A program made the translations under genes and the position numbers. Below, piece by piece: positions 8,460 through 17,064 of a stretch of DNA of 64,000 bases. Each line of letters starts with the position of its first letter. The stretch's first letter is position 1. Source of the DNA: UBA11346 sp038060575 (GTDB lineage: Bacteria > Planctomycetota > UBA11346); assembly GCA_964652775.1 (NCBI GenBank), contig CAZZAM010000009.1, positions 1 to 64,000 on the forward strand, written 5' to 3'. The notes beneath the pieces are model-generated. The model did not search any database. It saw only the letters and a list, made by a program, of their open reading frames with translations, and was not told the DNA's origin.

Positions 8460-9479
8460 TTAAAATATCCGTTCCTGCTGCGTCAGATCCTGCTCGGCTG
8501 GTGTTGCCAATCCGAGGTGGCGATAGGCCAAGGCGGTGGCTAGGCGTCCCTGCGGCGTCTTGATGATGAACCCAGCCTGGATGAGGAACGGTTCATGGAG
8601 GTCCTCGACGGTTGGCTCTTCTTCATCGACGGTCTGGGCAATCGTCTTGAGTCCCACCGGACGACGATGGCGGCAGAGGCAGCCGAGGATGCGGCGGTCG
8701 ATTTCGGTCAGCCCACTCGGATCGATACCGAGCATGCCGAGTCCCTGTTCGGCGACTGGGCCGGTGATTCGATTGCCGTGGTGAACCTGGGCAAGATCAC
8801 GAATGCGGCGGAGGTGATTGTTGGCGATGCGGGCGGTACCACGTGAACGCGAGGCGATGATCGTGAGTCCGGCATCATCAGCCTCGACGCCAAGCAGGCC
8901 AGCCGAACGACGCAGAATGATGGTGAGCTCGGCAGGCGAATAGAGATCCAGTCGTTCGCGAATGCCAAAGCGGCTGCGGAACGGTGCCGTCAGACTGCCT
9001 TCGCGGGTGGTCGCACCAACCAGCGTGAAAGGAGGCAGATTGATCGTGAGCGACTGACTGGTCGGACCCTCGCCGAGGTTCACCGTGATGCGGAAATCCT
9101 CCATCGCCGAATAGAGGTATTCCTCGACCACGCGTTTCAGGCTGTGAATCTCGTCGATGAACAAGATCGATCCAGTCTGCAGCGCAGAAAGCAAAGCGGC
9201 CAAATCACCGGGTTTTTCCAGCAGGGGTCCTGAGGTTTCCTTGATCTCGGCATCCATTTCAGTTGCGAGAATGTGCGCGAGGGTCGTCTTGCCCAGACCT
9301 GGTGGCCCGGCGAGCAGCACATGGTCCAGCTGTTCGTTGCGCTGTTTCGCTGCAGCTACCGCCAAGCCGAGATTGCGGGTCACCATCTGTTGACCGGTGA
9401 AATCGACAAAGGACTTCGGCCGCAGCGCGCGGTCGGAGGCATCATCGCGCTCGCCAAGGGCGGGCGGAGCGGCCGACAT
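8460..9479 (-). CDS. ruvB: Holliday junction branch-migration ATPase RuvB
   Basis: AAA+ motor of the RuvAB complex, which drives branch migration of Holliday junctions in recombinational repair. At 339 residues it has the normal family length. Visible motifs: LRPKSFVDFTGQ near the start, Walker A GPPGLGKTTLA (about 58-68), Walker B LFIDEIHSL (about 106), sensor-1/arginine-finger region GATTREGSLTAPFRSRFGI, and the C-terminal winged helix containing EPTVEDLHEPFLIQAGFI. ruvA and ruvC are not in the window. The start overlaps the stop of the upstream barrel gene by one base, and the stop touches the start of the downstream peptidase gene. The three genes therefore probably share a transcript even though the two flanking ones have unrelated functions. 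Confidence 0.96.
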   Translation of the reverse strand: MSAAPPALGERDDASDRALRPKSFVDFTGQQMVTRNLGLAVAAAKQRNEQLDHVLLAGPPGLGKTTLAHILATEMDAEIKETSGPLLEKPGDLAALLSALQTGSILFIDEIHSLKRVVEEYLYSAMEDFRITVNLGEGPTSQSLTINLPPFTLVGATTREGSLTAPFRSRFGIRERLDLYSPAELTIILRRSAGLLGVEADDAGLTIIASRSRGTARIANNHLRRIRDLAQVHHGNRITGPVAEQGLGMLGIDPSGLTEIDRRILGCLCRHRRPVGLKTIAQTVDEEEPTVEDLHEPFLIQAGFIIKTPQGRLATALAYRHLGLATPAEQDLTQQERIF

Positions 9480-10015
9480 CAGAACCAGTAGCCGAGGCCG
9501 ACGGTCATCGACTTGGTTTCGATCCCGGCCAGTTCCGGAGTCTGGAAGTAGGAGGCTTCGACGAAGGCGCGGTTGGTGAGCAGATAACCGAACAGTGCTT
9601 TGCCACCGAAGCCCCAGCTTTTGTCTTTGCGGCTGGGATTGGAACCCGAGGCGAGTCGGCCAATTTCGTTATAGCTGCCGCCGATGCCAAGACCGAAGTA
9701 GTAACGCTCACCACTCGAAATGAAGCGCTCCGTGTAGCACGCGGTTACCGAGAGCAGGCTGGTGGTTGGGCCGTTGGCATAGCGCGCGTCGAGGTCCGCA
9801 CTTGGCCAACCGACAAAGCCCTGGGTATCCGTCAGGAGCGTGGCGACGCCAACGTATGCACCCCAGGTTTTCTCAAGCTGGACGCGGGTGGCTGCCGACA
9901 GATACGAACCGCCAACTTGAACCAGGAGGGGTGTTTCCCCCGATGGTTCAGCCGCGGTGATGGTCGAGAAGAGTACGAGCGGGGCGAGAGAGAAGGCTGC
10001 GCGCATGGGCGGCAT
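9479..10015 (-). CDS. Small outer-membrane beta-barrel protein
   Basis: Predicted 178-residue exported protein with a signal peptide (MPPMRAAFSLAPLVLFSTITAA). The body is made of amphipathic beta strands with alternating aromatic and small residues and ends in GLGYWF, the terminal-aromatic signature recognised by the Bam machinery. It resembles OmpX/OprW-type small barrels, but no specific family can be named. I chose the ATG at 10015 because a gaggg ribosome-binding sequence lies eight bases upstream; a longer reading to TTG at 10045 has no such site. Its stop overlaps the first base of ruvB. Confidence 0.65.
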   Translation of the reverse strand: MPPMRAAFSLAPLVLFSTITAAEPSGETPLLVQVGGSYLSAATRVQLEKTWGAYVGVATLLTDTQGFVGWPSADLDARYANGPTTSLLSVTACYTERFISSGERYYFGLGIGGSYNEIGRLASGSNPSRKDKSWGFGGKALFGYLLTNRAFVEASYFQTPELAGIETKSMTVGLGYWF

Positions 10016-10079
10016 CGTGGCGTCCCTCATGCCCATGTGCAACAAGGGGTAGGCAGCGGACAGCGACCAAGAGTGGGTA

Positions 10080-11069
10080 CTATGGGCTTGGCGTCAGCAC
10101 GAGATTGAGGCCGAAATTAGGTCCAAACTGGGTCTGCGTATCGGACGGAGTTACGGTTATGCCGGACGGAGCCTGAACCGTCACCAGATAAGCTCCTGGG
10201 CCGGCAGTTAGCGCTGTCGTACGCAAGTCGATCCAGGCGGATATGTCGGCCGGTGTGAGGGCGTGGATGGCGGCCTCTGGACCAGAGCATTTCACTTCAA
10301 TGTCGCTTGGGGCACCGGAAATGCGCCAGTGTCCAGCGTCCGCGAGTGGCAGCAGCACCGCGCACCGTGTTTTGATCCTGATCTCTGCTATGCGTGATGA
10401 CTGCAAGGAGACAATGGCGATGACCGGAGTAACCGGTTCAGGTTGGCCGAGGGTTGGTTTCAGGATCAAACGCTCTTCGTGAGTACGGCCCTGGACCGGT
10501 CCAAGTTCATCGGCGCGGATGGGCTTGAAGCGCAGGATGGCGTTAGCTGCTTCGGCGCGTTGGATGAGGTCGCGCGGTCCGCGCACCTCGACCCGGGTGC
10601 GATCAAGCTGGACACTGGCGGTGACGCCCGCTGGAAGACCGATGACCAGAGGGGGTTCGGCAGCCAGAACAGCGGACTCGATACCCGACAGTTCAACTTG
10701 AATGTCACGGATGTCGGCCGGCTCGGTGCGGAGCAAACGAAAATCGGCATCGAGTCCGAGCGTACGGCTGGTCAACGCGAAGGTTACCTTGCCTGATTCA
10801 CGGCGGTCTTGCGGAATGAGCAGATCGGGACGCAGCACTTCGCCGCGCAGTTGGTCCAGCTTGCTGGTCGGCACTGAGAGGACGGCGTCGAACTCGTATG
10901 GCAGATTGATAACGCGCAAGGAAGCGGGCAGACCCTTGATCTGTTCCGGTTGAATGACCACGTGGATCTGCCGTTCAACCCGTACCTGTCCGCTCGTGTA
11001 CGTCCACAGCGCTGCGGCCACGGCCAAGCTGACCAGCTTCAATTCCCAATGCGACCACAGCCACTTCAT
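10080..11069 (-). CDS. YbbR-domain protein (CdaR-like regulator of diadenylate cyclase)
   Basis: Membrane-anchored protein of 329 residues: an N-terminal membrane segment (WELKLVSLAVAAALWTYTSG, about 7-26) followed by repeated YbbR domains outside the membrane. The first repeat carries the typical RVERQIHVVIQPEQIKGLPASLRV pattern in its core, and later repeats include SVQLDRTRVEVRGPRDLI. In Firmicutes the equivalent protein CdaR binds and modulates the cyclase CdaA. The gene starts four bases inside the end of cdaA here, so the same partnership is likely. Some repeats are weakly conserved. Confidence 0.85.
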   Translation of the reverse strand: MKWLWSHWELKLVSLAVAAALWTYTSGQVRVERQIHVVIQPEQIKGLPASLRVINLPYEFDAVLSVPTSKLDQLRGEVLRPDLLIPQDRRESGKVTFALTSRTLGLDADFRLLRTEPADIRDIQVELSGIESAVLAAEPPLVIGLPAGVTASVQLDRTRVEVRGPRDLIQRAEAANAILRFKPIRADELGPVQGRTHEERLILKPTLGQPEPVTPVIAIVSLQSSRIAEIRIKTRCAVLLPLADAGHWRISGAPSDIEVKCSGPEAAIHALTPADISAWIDLRTTALTAGPGAYLVTVQAPSGITVTPSDTQTQFGPNFGLNLVLTPSP

Positions 11070-11914
11070 GGCGATTTCCCTGAGCGCGAAACCGTACTGC
11101 TGATCGCTGCCCGGAAGGTGCGCGTCAACAGGGCTTCTAGATCTTGTCGGGTCAGACCGCGCGTGAATTGACCGCGATCTGCCATGCTGATCTGGCCAGT
11201 TTCTTCGCTGACAATAAGCGCGAGCGCGTCGGTGTCCTCGCTGAGGCCAATGCCGGCGCGATGGCGCGTGCCGGACAACGCCTTGTAGTGGACATTCGCC
11301 GTGAGCGGCAGGATCACGCCAGCGGCAGCAATGCGTCCATTACGGATAATAACCGCGCCGTCATGCAAGGGTGCATCTTTCCAGAACAACGACGCCAGTG
11401 ATTTTGCGGTAAGCTCGCAGTCCAAAGGACTCGAGGCGATGTAGTTATCGAGGCGATCGGTACGTTCGATGACAATGAGTGCACCGACCCGGCGTTCCGA
11501 GAGCAGTTCAATGGCCTCAGCCAGTGGGCCGATCAAATGCAGTCCCGCACCGTGTGGACCTTGCGGCAACAACCCGCCGATGCGTGACAACAGCCGACGC
11601 AGCTCGGGTTGAAACACGACGATGAGGATGACGGCGCTGAAGCCGACCAGGGCCTGGAGCAGCCAGGAAATGGCATGGAGATCAAACCAGCGTGCCGCCA
11701 ACCAAGCACAGACCACTCCGGCCAGCAGCAGGCTGATCCCGCGGATCTTACCACCGGCCGAAATACGCTCGAAGGCGCGCAGCAGCCAATAGACAGCCAA
11801 CCACAAGATGAAAATCTCGGTTGCCGCCCGCAGCAAGAACGGAATGTCGCTGCCATGGATTCCGGGCAGCAGATTCCACATCGGAGCGTCATGGCTGGGC
11901 GGGGGCAGATCCAT
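11066..11914 (-). CDS. cdaA: Diadenylate cyclase CdaA
   Basis: Makes the second messenger c-di-AMP from two ATP at the inner membrane. The 282-residue protein has three N-terminal membrane segments (about 22-100) followed by a DisA_N catalytic domain with both signature motifs: DGA at about 185-187 (in LHDGAVII) and RHR at about 217-219 (in SGTRHRAGIG). The gene overlaps folP by one base upstream (TGATG) and the YbbR gene by four bases downstream, so folP-cdaA-ybbR is a translationally coupled operon. c-di-AMP typically controls potassium uptake, osmolyte balance and wall homeostasis. No c-di-AMP phosphodiesterase is visible in the window. Confidence 0.94.
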   Translation of the reverse strand: MDLPPPSHDAPMWNLLPGIHGSDIPFLLRAATEIFILWLAVYWLLRAFERISAGGKIRGISLLLAGVVCAWLAARWFDLHAISWLLQALVGFSAVILIVVFQPELRRLLSRIGGLLPQGPHGAGLHLIGPLAEAIELLSERRVGALIVIERTDRLDNYIASSPLDCELTAKSLASLFWKDAPLHDGAVIIRNGRIAAAGVILPLTANVHYKALSGTRHRAGIGLSEDTDALALIVSEETGQISMADRGQFTRGLTRQDLEALLTRTFRAAISSTVSRSGKSP

Positions 11915-12780
11915 CAGGCGGCCTGCTCATTCATCCGCACGGCCGAGGAGAGACGGAGGGCGGTGCGTGCTCCGGCCGGATCGTGGACCCGGAGCAAGGA
12001 GCATGCGGGCGCCAGCAGCGCGTGGAGAACATGACTCGGCGGATCACGTTGCTCGGCTGGCAATGGTGAGCCGATCAGTTGAGTGACCAAGGATTTGCGG
12101 CTGATACCGACCACCAAAGGACGGCCAGTCTGGGCGCTTAAGCTGGGCAGCGCACTGAGCAAAGAGACGTTGTGAGTCATGTCCTTGCCGAAGCCAATAC
12201 CCGGATCAAGAAGGATGGCCGACTCAGAAATCCCGGCCCGAATCGCCAAGGCGATACGGGCGGTCAGAAACGCGGCGACCTCGGCATGTACATCCGCATA
12301 GGACGGATTGCGCTGCATGGTCTGCGGGTTGCCCTGCATGTGCATCAGGACAATTGGACAGGCGGCTGCAGCGCAGGCTTCCAGCAGCCGTGGGTCCGAC
12401 CCGGCAGTGACGTCATTGACGACATCGGCACCAGCAGCGAGGGCAGCCTCGGCGACGATGCCTTTGCTGGTGTCGATGCTGATCGGTGCGCGGACACCCG
12501 CTTCACGCAGGCCACGCACGATGGGAATGACGCGAGCCAGTTCGCTATCAGCGTCAACCGGCAACGCACCTGGTCTGGTGCTCTCACCACCAACGTCGAG
12601 CCAGTCGGCACCATCGCGAATCATGTCGACCCCAGCGCGCACAATCGCAGCGGTGTTGGGATGCTTGCCACCGTCACTGAATGAGTCCGGTGTCGCATTG
12701 AGAATACCCATGATCCCAGCCGGCACCGTCACGGCGATGCCGCGATGCGCGTCAAGGATCCAGCGGCGATGGGCGCGCAT
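11914..12780 (-). CDS. folP: Dihydropteroate synthase
   Basis: Folate-pathway enzyme joining p-aminobenzoate to 6-hydroxymethyl-dihydropterin pyrophosphate. Motifs in order: IMGILNATPDSFSDGGKH (about 24-41), the pterin-binding strand DWLDVGGESTRPGA, then INDVTAG in the form VVNDVTAGSDPRLLEA, VLMHMQGNPQTMQ, ILLDPGIGFGKD and VVGISRKSLV. At 288 residues from the ATG at 12780 it has the usual length. A longer open frame to 12885 adds only a non-conserved arginine-rich stretch. Its stop overlaps the start of cdaA. Confidence 0.95.
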   Translation of the reverse strand: MRAHRRWILDAHRGIAVTVPAGIMGILNATPDSFSDGGKHPNTAAIVRAGVDMIRDGADWLDVGGESTRPGALPVDADSELARVIPIVRGLREAGVRAPISIDTSKGIVAEAALAAGADVVNDVTAGSDPRLLEACAAAACPIVLMHMQGNPQTMQRNPSYADVHAEVAAFLTARIALAIRAGISESAILLDPGIGFGKDMTHNVSLLSALPSLSAQTGRPLVVGISRKSLVTQLIGSPLPAEQRDPPSHVLHALLAPACSLLRVHDPAGARTALRLSSAVRMNEQAA

Positions 12781-12863
12781 GGTGGGGATTAGCGTATCGG
12801 ATGCTCTCGGGCAAGGGGAAGAGCTGGCTACAGCTCGCTGTGCTCGCAGGGCTACAGCTCGCT

Positions 12864-13499
12864 TCAGTTCGCCTGCTGCCAGCACAGGGCACCGCCGTCG
12901 CCGTCGGCATCGACAAAGACGTAGACGACCCCGCCATCACCGAGTTTCAGATCCACGAGATCACCGGTAATGCGATGGTGAAACAGCATTTTTCGGCCCA
13001 TGATCCGCTCGATATCGAGGGGCTCGTTGGCCCACAACGGATAGCCGCCCAGCTTGGTGCAGTCGCAGCCCAACTCGTCAACCAGATCGACCCAGGCATC
13101 ACTCTCCGCCACGCCGAGCCCGGTGGGATCGACATCAAGGTCGGTCGGCTCGGTGATCGTGTCGCCAAGCATGACCTTGGCGCCCTTCCAGTCGCCGGGG
13201 CATACTCCATTGATGATCGATGTGCTGATGCCGGTCGCTGGAACGATGACCACGTGGTTGTCGCCGTGACCTGGCTTGTAGTCGAAGGTCGAAGTTGGAT
13301 CAGAACGATCCATGAACGACAAAACAAGTTTGTCTGAGCCGGGAGCCAGTGGGAGGGCGCTGACCAACGCCATGGTCGCGTTGGTTCGTTTCCCGCGCGG
13401 ATGGGCAAAGCCCATCTTGATGTGACCACCAATCTGACCAATTGCAGATTTCGGATTGATCGTTCGCACGATGCGATGTGAGACCTGTACTGTGCTCAT
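12864..13499 (-). CDS. DUF1963/YwqG-like protein
   Basis: A 211-residue protein of unknown function. The second half contains LGGYPLWANEPLDI and LGDGGVVYVFVDADGDGGALCWQ, matching the 'GGxPxw...GDxGxxYvFxd' pattern of the YwqG/DUF1963 family, a cytoplasmic beta-rich fold of unknown biochemical role. No signal peptide or membrane segment is seen. The 3' end runs through gctacagctcgc repeats, and its last codons overlap the upstream non-coding part of the longest folP reading frame. It is read away from the mini-protein gene that starts at 13688. Confidence 0.6.
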   Translation of the reverse strand: MSTVQVSHRIVRTINPKSAIGQIGGHIKMGFAHPRGKRTNATMALVSALPLAPGSDKLVLSFMDRSDPTSTFDYKPGHGDNHVVIVPATGISTSIINGVCPGDWKGAKVMLGDTITEPTDLDVDPTGLGVAESDAWVDLVDELGCDCTKLGGYPLWANEPLDIERIMGRKMLFHHRITGDLVDLKLGDGGVVYVFVDADGDGGALCWQQAN

Positions 13500-13592
13500 C
13501 GTTCCCCATCATGCTGACTAGGGTAGGAGATCGCAACCGTGACTAGTGGATCACCCCTCAAGTGCGCTTTTTTGATTTTGAGCAGAAAATAT

Positions 13593-13620
13593 TTGCGGAA
13601 CGGTAGGAGTATGGTTATAC
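13593..13620 (+). promoter_or_regulatory. Possible sigma70-type promoter for the lysine-rich mini-protein
   Basis: A TTGCGG hexamer (13593-13598), a 16-base spacer and a TTATAC hexamer (13615-13620) lie about 70 bases upstream of the mini-protein start in a locally AT-richer stretch. The match is reasonable but was not tested, and no other candidate in the gap is clearly better. Confidence 0.35.
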
Positions 13621-13687
13621 GTTTGCGCAAGGTTGCCGACTCCGGCGATCGCCAGACGAACCACTCTAGATCCGAGAGAGGATCCCC

Positions 13688-13771
13688 ATGCCCAAGTCCA
13701 AGAAGAAGCCCGCCAAGAAAACCGCCAAGAAGGGCGCCAAGAAGAAGGGCCGCAAAGCCAAGAAGAAGTAG
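13688..13771 (+). CDS. Lysine-rich 27-residue basic mini-protein (histone-H1-tail-like)
   Basis: A 28-codon reading frame encodes MPKSKKKPAKKTAKKGAKKK followed by GRKAKKK and a stop. Sixteen of 27 residues are lysine or arginine and most of the rest are Ala, Pro and Gly, the composition of histone H1-type tails and bacterial KAKK-type nucleoid proteins. An agagagg ribosome-binding sequence ends six bases before the ATG, a promoter-like pair lies upstream, and a perfect hairpin follows about 50 bases after the stop, so the unit looks like a complete small gene. It may bind DNA or RNA by charge; this is inference. It could alternatively be a repeat-derived fragment of a longer basic protein, though no fragment boundary is seen. 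Confidence 0.7.
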   Translation: MPKSKKKPAKKTAKKGAKKKGRKAKKK

Positions 13772-13822
13772 GCCCTAGCGGTCTGTCTTCTCTGCGTCAC
13801 CGCCGCCTCTGGCGACGGCCGC

Positions 13823-13860
13823 AACGAAAAACCCCTGCTGAAAAGCAGGGGTTTTTCGTT
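13823..13860. terminator. Perfect bidirectional Rho-independent terminator
   Basis: A 17-base-pair uninterrupted stem (13823-13839 with 13844-13860) closed by a GAAA tetraloop, with A-rich and T-rich flanks on both strands. It lies between the plus-strand mini-protein gene and the end of the convergent NAD kinase gene and would stop transcription from both sides. Confidence 0.93.
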
Positions 13861-13866
13861 GTTTTG

Positions 13867-14721
13867 TTACCTGATGCGCGCAACAACGCGTAGCGGATCT
13901 GGTGCGGCCGACAGCTCAGCCGTCTCACCAGGAGCCAACGCAACGGTGATGTTGGGGCCATCAATATAGAGCGCCATGCCAGGTACTGCGGCAGTTAATT
14001 TCAAACCACACGGCGGCAGCTGACGGCCTTCGAGGACGCACAGGCGTCCGAAAGCGTGAAAGGGTTCGCGCACCTTAAAGAGCAAGGCTGGGGTGAGGGC
14101 TGGCACCGGATCGAACCCCGCACTGTGGATGCCGCCAGTTGACCCGGCGGCGGTGGAGACCCACACGCCAGACGAGCGTTGGTTCTCACTCGTGACACCG
14201 TCATCAATCCGGTAGCGACTCATCGCCGCCGGGTTCATATTGGTAAAGAGCGCATCGTTGAGGACACGCAGATCCATGGATGCGGTACGTAGGCGTAACC
14301 GTGGCAGTTCGTCAAATTGGCAGGTGCCAGCAAGCCAGGCGGCCAACAGTGCGGGTACATCCTCCGCCTTGGCGCGGGTGAAGTGACCAAGTGATCCATG
14401 GGGGTCGCTGTTCACGGTCAGGAAGGGGGCGTGAGTGGCGAGCGTATTAGCGGTGAAGACGGTGCCGTCGCCGCCAGCGGTGATAACGAGATCGGTCTCG
14501 GCGGCATCATCAACGATCAGGTCGGGAACCCGCCGCTCGCGTACGTCGTGTCCGACCAGGGCGCGACGCACCTGGTCCACCGCTTCGCGTTGACGCTGTG
14601 CTGATTCACGCATGCCGGTCAGGGTCATGGCACCACTGGTGTCGAGACGTGCGATTGCCTCGCGACTCAAGCGCTCGATCAGCGGCACTTTGGTGACGAG
14701 GAGAATTCGGCGTTGGGTCAT
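13867..14721 (-). CDS. NAD kinase-like protein (divergent)
   Basis: Predicted to phosphorylate NAD to NADP. The nucleotide-binding GGDGT motif is at residues 83-87 (ITAGGDGTVFTANT), followed by NSDPHGSLGHF, the counterpart of the usual N-x-G-x-LGF-L stretch, and VLNDALFTNMNPA in place of the NE motif. STAAGSTGGIHSAGF corresponds to the family's glycine-rich TPTGSTAY segment. These departures suggest the more divergent branch of the NAD kinase/diacylglycerol kinase clan rather than the E. coli type. The 284-residue length fits. The ATG overlaps the dxr stop by four bases. Confidence 0.8.
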   Translation of the reverse strand: MTQRRILLVTKVPLIERLSREAIARLDTSGAMTLTGMRESAQRQREAVDQVRRALVGHDVRERRVPDLIVDDAAETDLVITAGGDGTVFTANTLATHAPFLTVNSDPHGSLGHFTRAKAEDVPALLAAWLAGTCQFDELPRLRLRTASMDLRVLNDALFTNMNPAAMSRYRIDDGVTSENQRSSGVWVSTAAGSTGGIHSAGFDPVPALTPALLFKVREPFHAFGRLCVLEGRQLPPCGLKLTAAVPGMALYIDGPNITVALAPGETAELSAAPDPLRVVARIR

Positions 14722-15866
14722 GCGGCGTACCGGGAACGCGTCTCGCGATCAGCGTCGAGAATCTCGGCGAGGGTCGGCTGGGCGATGTTCGCGAGTCCAG
14801 TCAGGGCGCGCTCCACCGTGCGGAAAATATCGAGGAATCCAGCTTTTCCGTCCAGAAAGGCAGCTACCGCAACTTCATTGGCTGCGTTCATCACCGCCGG
14901 GGCCAAGCCACCGACGCGCGCGGCGGCGTATGCGAGGTCGATCGACGGGAAACGCTTCCGATCAGGAGCCTCGAAGGTCAGGCTGGAGAGATGTGCGAAG
15001 TCCGGTGCTGCGACTGGACCAGCGACGTGACGTGGCCACGTGAGGGCGTACTGAATCGGCGTGCGCATGTCGGGCAGACCAAGTTGCGCCATGACCGAGC
15101 CGTCACGGAAGGCGACCATGCTGTGCACGACGCTTTGTGGATGGATGATCACGCGCACGCGATCCGCTGGGACACCGAACAGCACTTGCGCCTCGATAAG
15201 CTCAAGGCTTTTGTTCATCAAGGTTGCCGAGTCCACGGTGATCTTGGGACCCATGCTCCAGGTTGGATGGCAGAGGGCCTGTTCGATGGTCACCGCTGAC
15301 AGATCGGCGACGGTGCGAAATGGTCCACCCGAGGACGTCAGCAGCAGTTCAGAGACCTCGTCGATGCCGTGCCCCTCGAGGCACTGGAAGATGGCTGAGT
15401 GTTCGCTGTCGACCGGCAGCACGGCACCGCCAGCTTGTTTCGCAGCGGCCATGACCAATGCGCCGGCCATGACCAACGGTTCTTTATTGGCGACACACAA
15501 GCGCTTGCCGGCCTTGGCGGCGGCGATGGTCGCGGGCAGTCCGGCGGCTCCGACAATGGCGGTCACGACCGCACCGACCTCAGATGCCGTCGCGGCAGAA
15601 CAGAGCGCGTCGTCTCCAGCCTCGGCACGAATTCCGCTGCCACTCAGCAGCCGACGTAACTCGGGTAATTTCTGGTCATCGGCAATGACCGCGATGCGTG
15701 CCGAAGCTGCGATCGCGCAGCGCGCCAGTTCATCGACTTTGCTGTTGGCGGTGACCGCATGCACCGGGATTCCTAACTGCTTCGCCACGTCCAGCGTCGA
15801 AGCTCCAATCGAGCCGGTGGCACCGAGCAGGCAGATGGGTCGCTGACGATGATCGACTGCGGACAT
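14718..15866 (-). CDS. dxr: 1-deoxy-D-xylulose 5-phosphate reductoisomerase
   Basis: Second enzyme of the MEP isoprenoid pathway, converting DXP to MEP with NADPH. Motifs: NADPH-binding LLGATGSIGASTL near the N-terminus, NKEPLVMAG, PVDSEHSAIFQCLEG (metal and substrate ligands), LTSSGGPFR, HPTWSMGPKITVDSATLMNK and IIHPQSVVHSMV. The ATG at 15866 gives 382 residues, the standard length; a longer open frame to 16064 covers only the end of hisC in another frame. It is coupled to the NAD kinase gene downstream and starts two bases after the hisC stop, so hisC-dxr-NAD kinase form an operon. Confidence 0.95.
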   Translation of the reverse strand: MSAVDHRQRPICLLGATGSIGASTLDVAKQLGIPVHAVTANSKVDELARCAIAASARIAVIADDQKLPELRRLLSGSGIRAEAGDDALCSAATASEVGAVVTAIVGAAGLPATIAAAKAGKRLCVANKEPLVMAGALVMAAAKQAGGAVLPVDSEHSAIFQCLEGHGIDEVSELLLTSSGGPFRTVADLSAVTIEQALCHPTWSMGPKITVDSATLMNKSLELIEAQVLFGVPADRVRVIIHPQSVVHSMVAFRDGSVMAQLGLPDMRTPIQYALTWPRHVAGPVAAPDFAHLSSLTFEAPDRKRFPSIDLAYAAARVGGLAPAVMNAANEVAVAAFLDGKAGFLDIFRTVERALTGLANIAQPTLAEILDADRETRSRYAA

Positions 15867-15868
15867 CG

Positions 15869-16933
15869 TTAGACCAATTCTCGGAGGTGCTTCATCAGCG
15901 TGTCGGTCTGCTCGGGCGTGCCGACAGTGATCCGCAGTTTGCTCGATAGATCCGGTCGGTCCCACCAACGCACCAGTAGTCCGCGCGCTTTGAGCGCCAG
16001 ATAGATATCCTTGGCCTTGCTGCCGACCTCGCAGAGCAGGAAGTTCGCGCCGCTGGGTGGCCACGTCCAGCCGAGCTTGGCCAACTCACCTTCGAGTCGT
16101 CCGCGTTCGCTGAGTGTTTTGCGGATGAGATCACGGTGATGATCGCGATCTTCCAGCGCGGCGATGCCGACCGCCTGGGACAAGGCGTTGACATTGTAGC
16201 TGTCCTTCACCTTCATGAACTCGCTCACCAGCGGTGCCGCAGCAAACAGCAAGCCGAGGCGTCCGCCAGCGAGGCTGTACGACTTCGAGAACGTCCGCAG
16301 TACGATCAGATTCGGGTGACTAGCGAGGTGAGGCAGGATCGAGCCGCCAGGACAGAAGTCGACGTAGGCTTCATCAACCACCAAGACACCGTCGAGGGCG
16401 TCGGCCAAACGCCGCACCTGATCAACCGGCACCACGGTGCCCGACGGATTATTGGGATTGGCAAGCAAGATGAGCTTCGCGCCAAGTCTTGGTAGCACCG
16501 ATGGCAGCGACCAGTCCTTTGACCAATCGACGTGCTCAATCGCTACGCCCTGGAGTGCCGCGAGGTCATCATACAGACCATACGTTGGCCACGGGCAGGC
16601 AACGCGGTCGTCTGCTGTCAGCAGTGCACGATAGATGATGGTCAGACAATCGTCGCTGCCGTTGCCTGCGAGCACCTGCTCGGGGGTGACGCCATAGACC
16701 GACGCGGCAACCTCGCGCAACCGCCGCGATCGCGGGTCGGGATACTTGCGCAGCGCATCGGTATGCGTGCTGGCCAGCACGCGGAGAACGTGTGGGCTGG
16801 TCGGCCACGCCGATTCGTTGGTGTTGAGTTTGATGCAATCGACGACCTGCTCGCCCGGCGTGTAGCCAGACATGGTGCGGACATCGCGGCGCACGAAGCG
16901 GAGCGCGCTGGCAGGTTGGGCGGCGTCGGTCAC
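15869..16933 (-). CDS. hisC: Histidinol-phosphate aminotransferase
   Basis: PLP-dependent class I/II aminotransferase of histidine synthesis; 354 residues. Motifs: KLNTNESAWPTSP near the start, the family signature GNGSDDCLTIIYRA, NPNNPSGTVV, DEAYVDFCPGG, and the PLP-lysine segment RTFSKSYSLAGGRLG. These exact features distinguish HisC from other aminotransferases, although some HisC homologues use phenylalanine or other substrates. No other his genes occur in the window. It leads the hisC-dxr-NAD kinase operon. Confidence 0.93.
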   Translation of the reverse strand: MTDAAQPASALRFVRRDVRTMSGYTPGEQVVDCIKLNTNESAWPTSPHVLRVLASTHTDALRKYPDPRSRRLREVAASVYGVTPEQVLAGNGSDDCLTIIYRALLTADDRVACPWPTYGLYDDLAALQGVAIEHVDWSKDWSLPSVLPRLGAKLILLANPNNPSGTVVPVDQVRRLADALDGVLVVDEAYVDFCPGGSILPHLASHPNLIVLRTFSKSYSLAGGRLGLLFAAAPLVSEFMKVKDSYNVNALSQAVGIAALEDRDHHRDLIRKTLSERGRLEGELAKLGWTWPPSGANFLLCEVGSKAKDIYLALKARGLLVRWWDRPDLSSKLRITVGTPEQTDTLMKHLRELV

Positions 16934-17064
16934 AGGACACTCAGGCTAGCCAGGGGATCGCCTCGCCAAGAGCGGTGTGGCGGTTGAAGGCAATCAGGAT
17001 TTGTAGTTCATCGATCTGATGGATCTGGCCGCAATCAGCCATAGCCTCTGCCGGAGGTCTGAAG

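Noticed and set aside
15867..16064. Longer dxr start
   Set aside because: The extension lies inside hisC in another frame and has arginine/histidine-rich random composition; the conserved start is at 15866.
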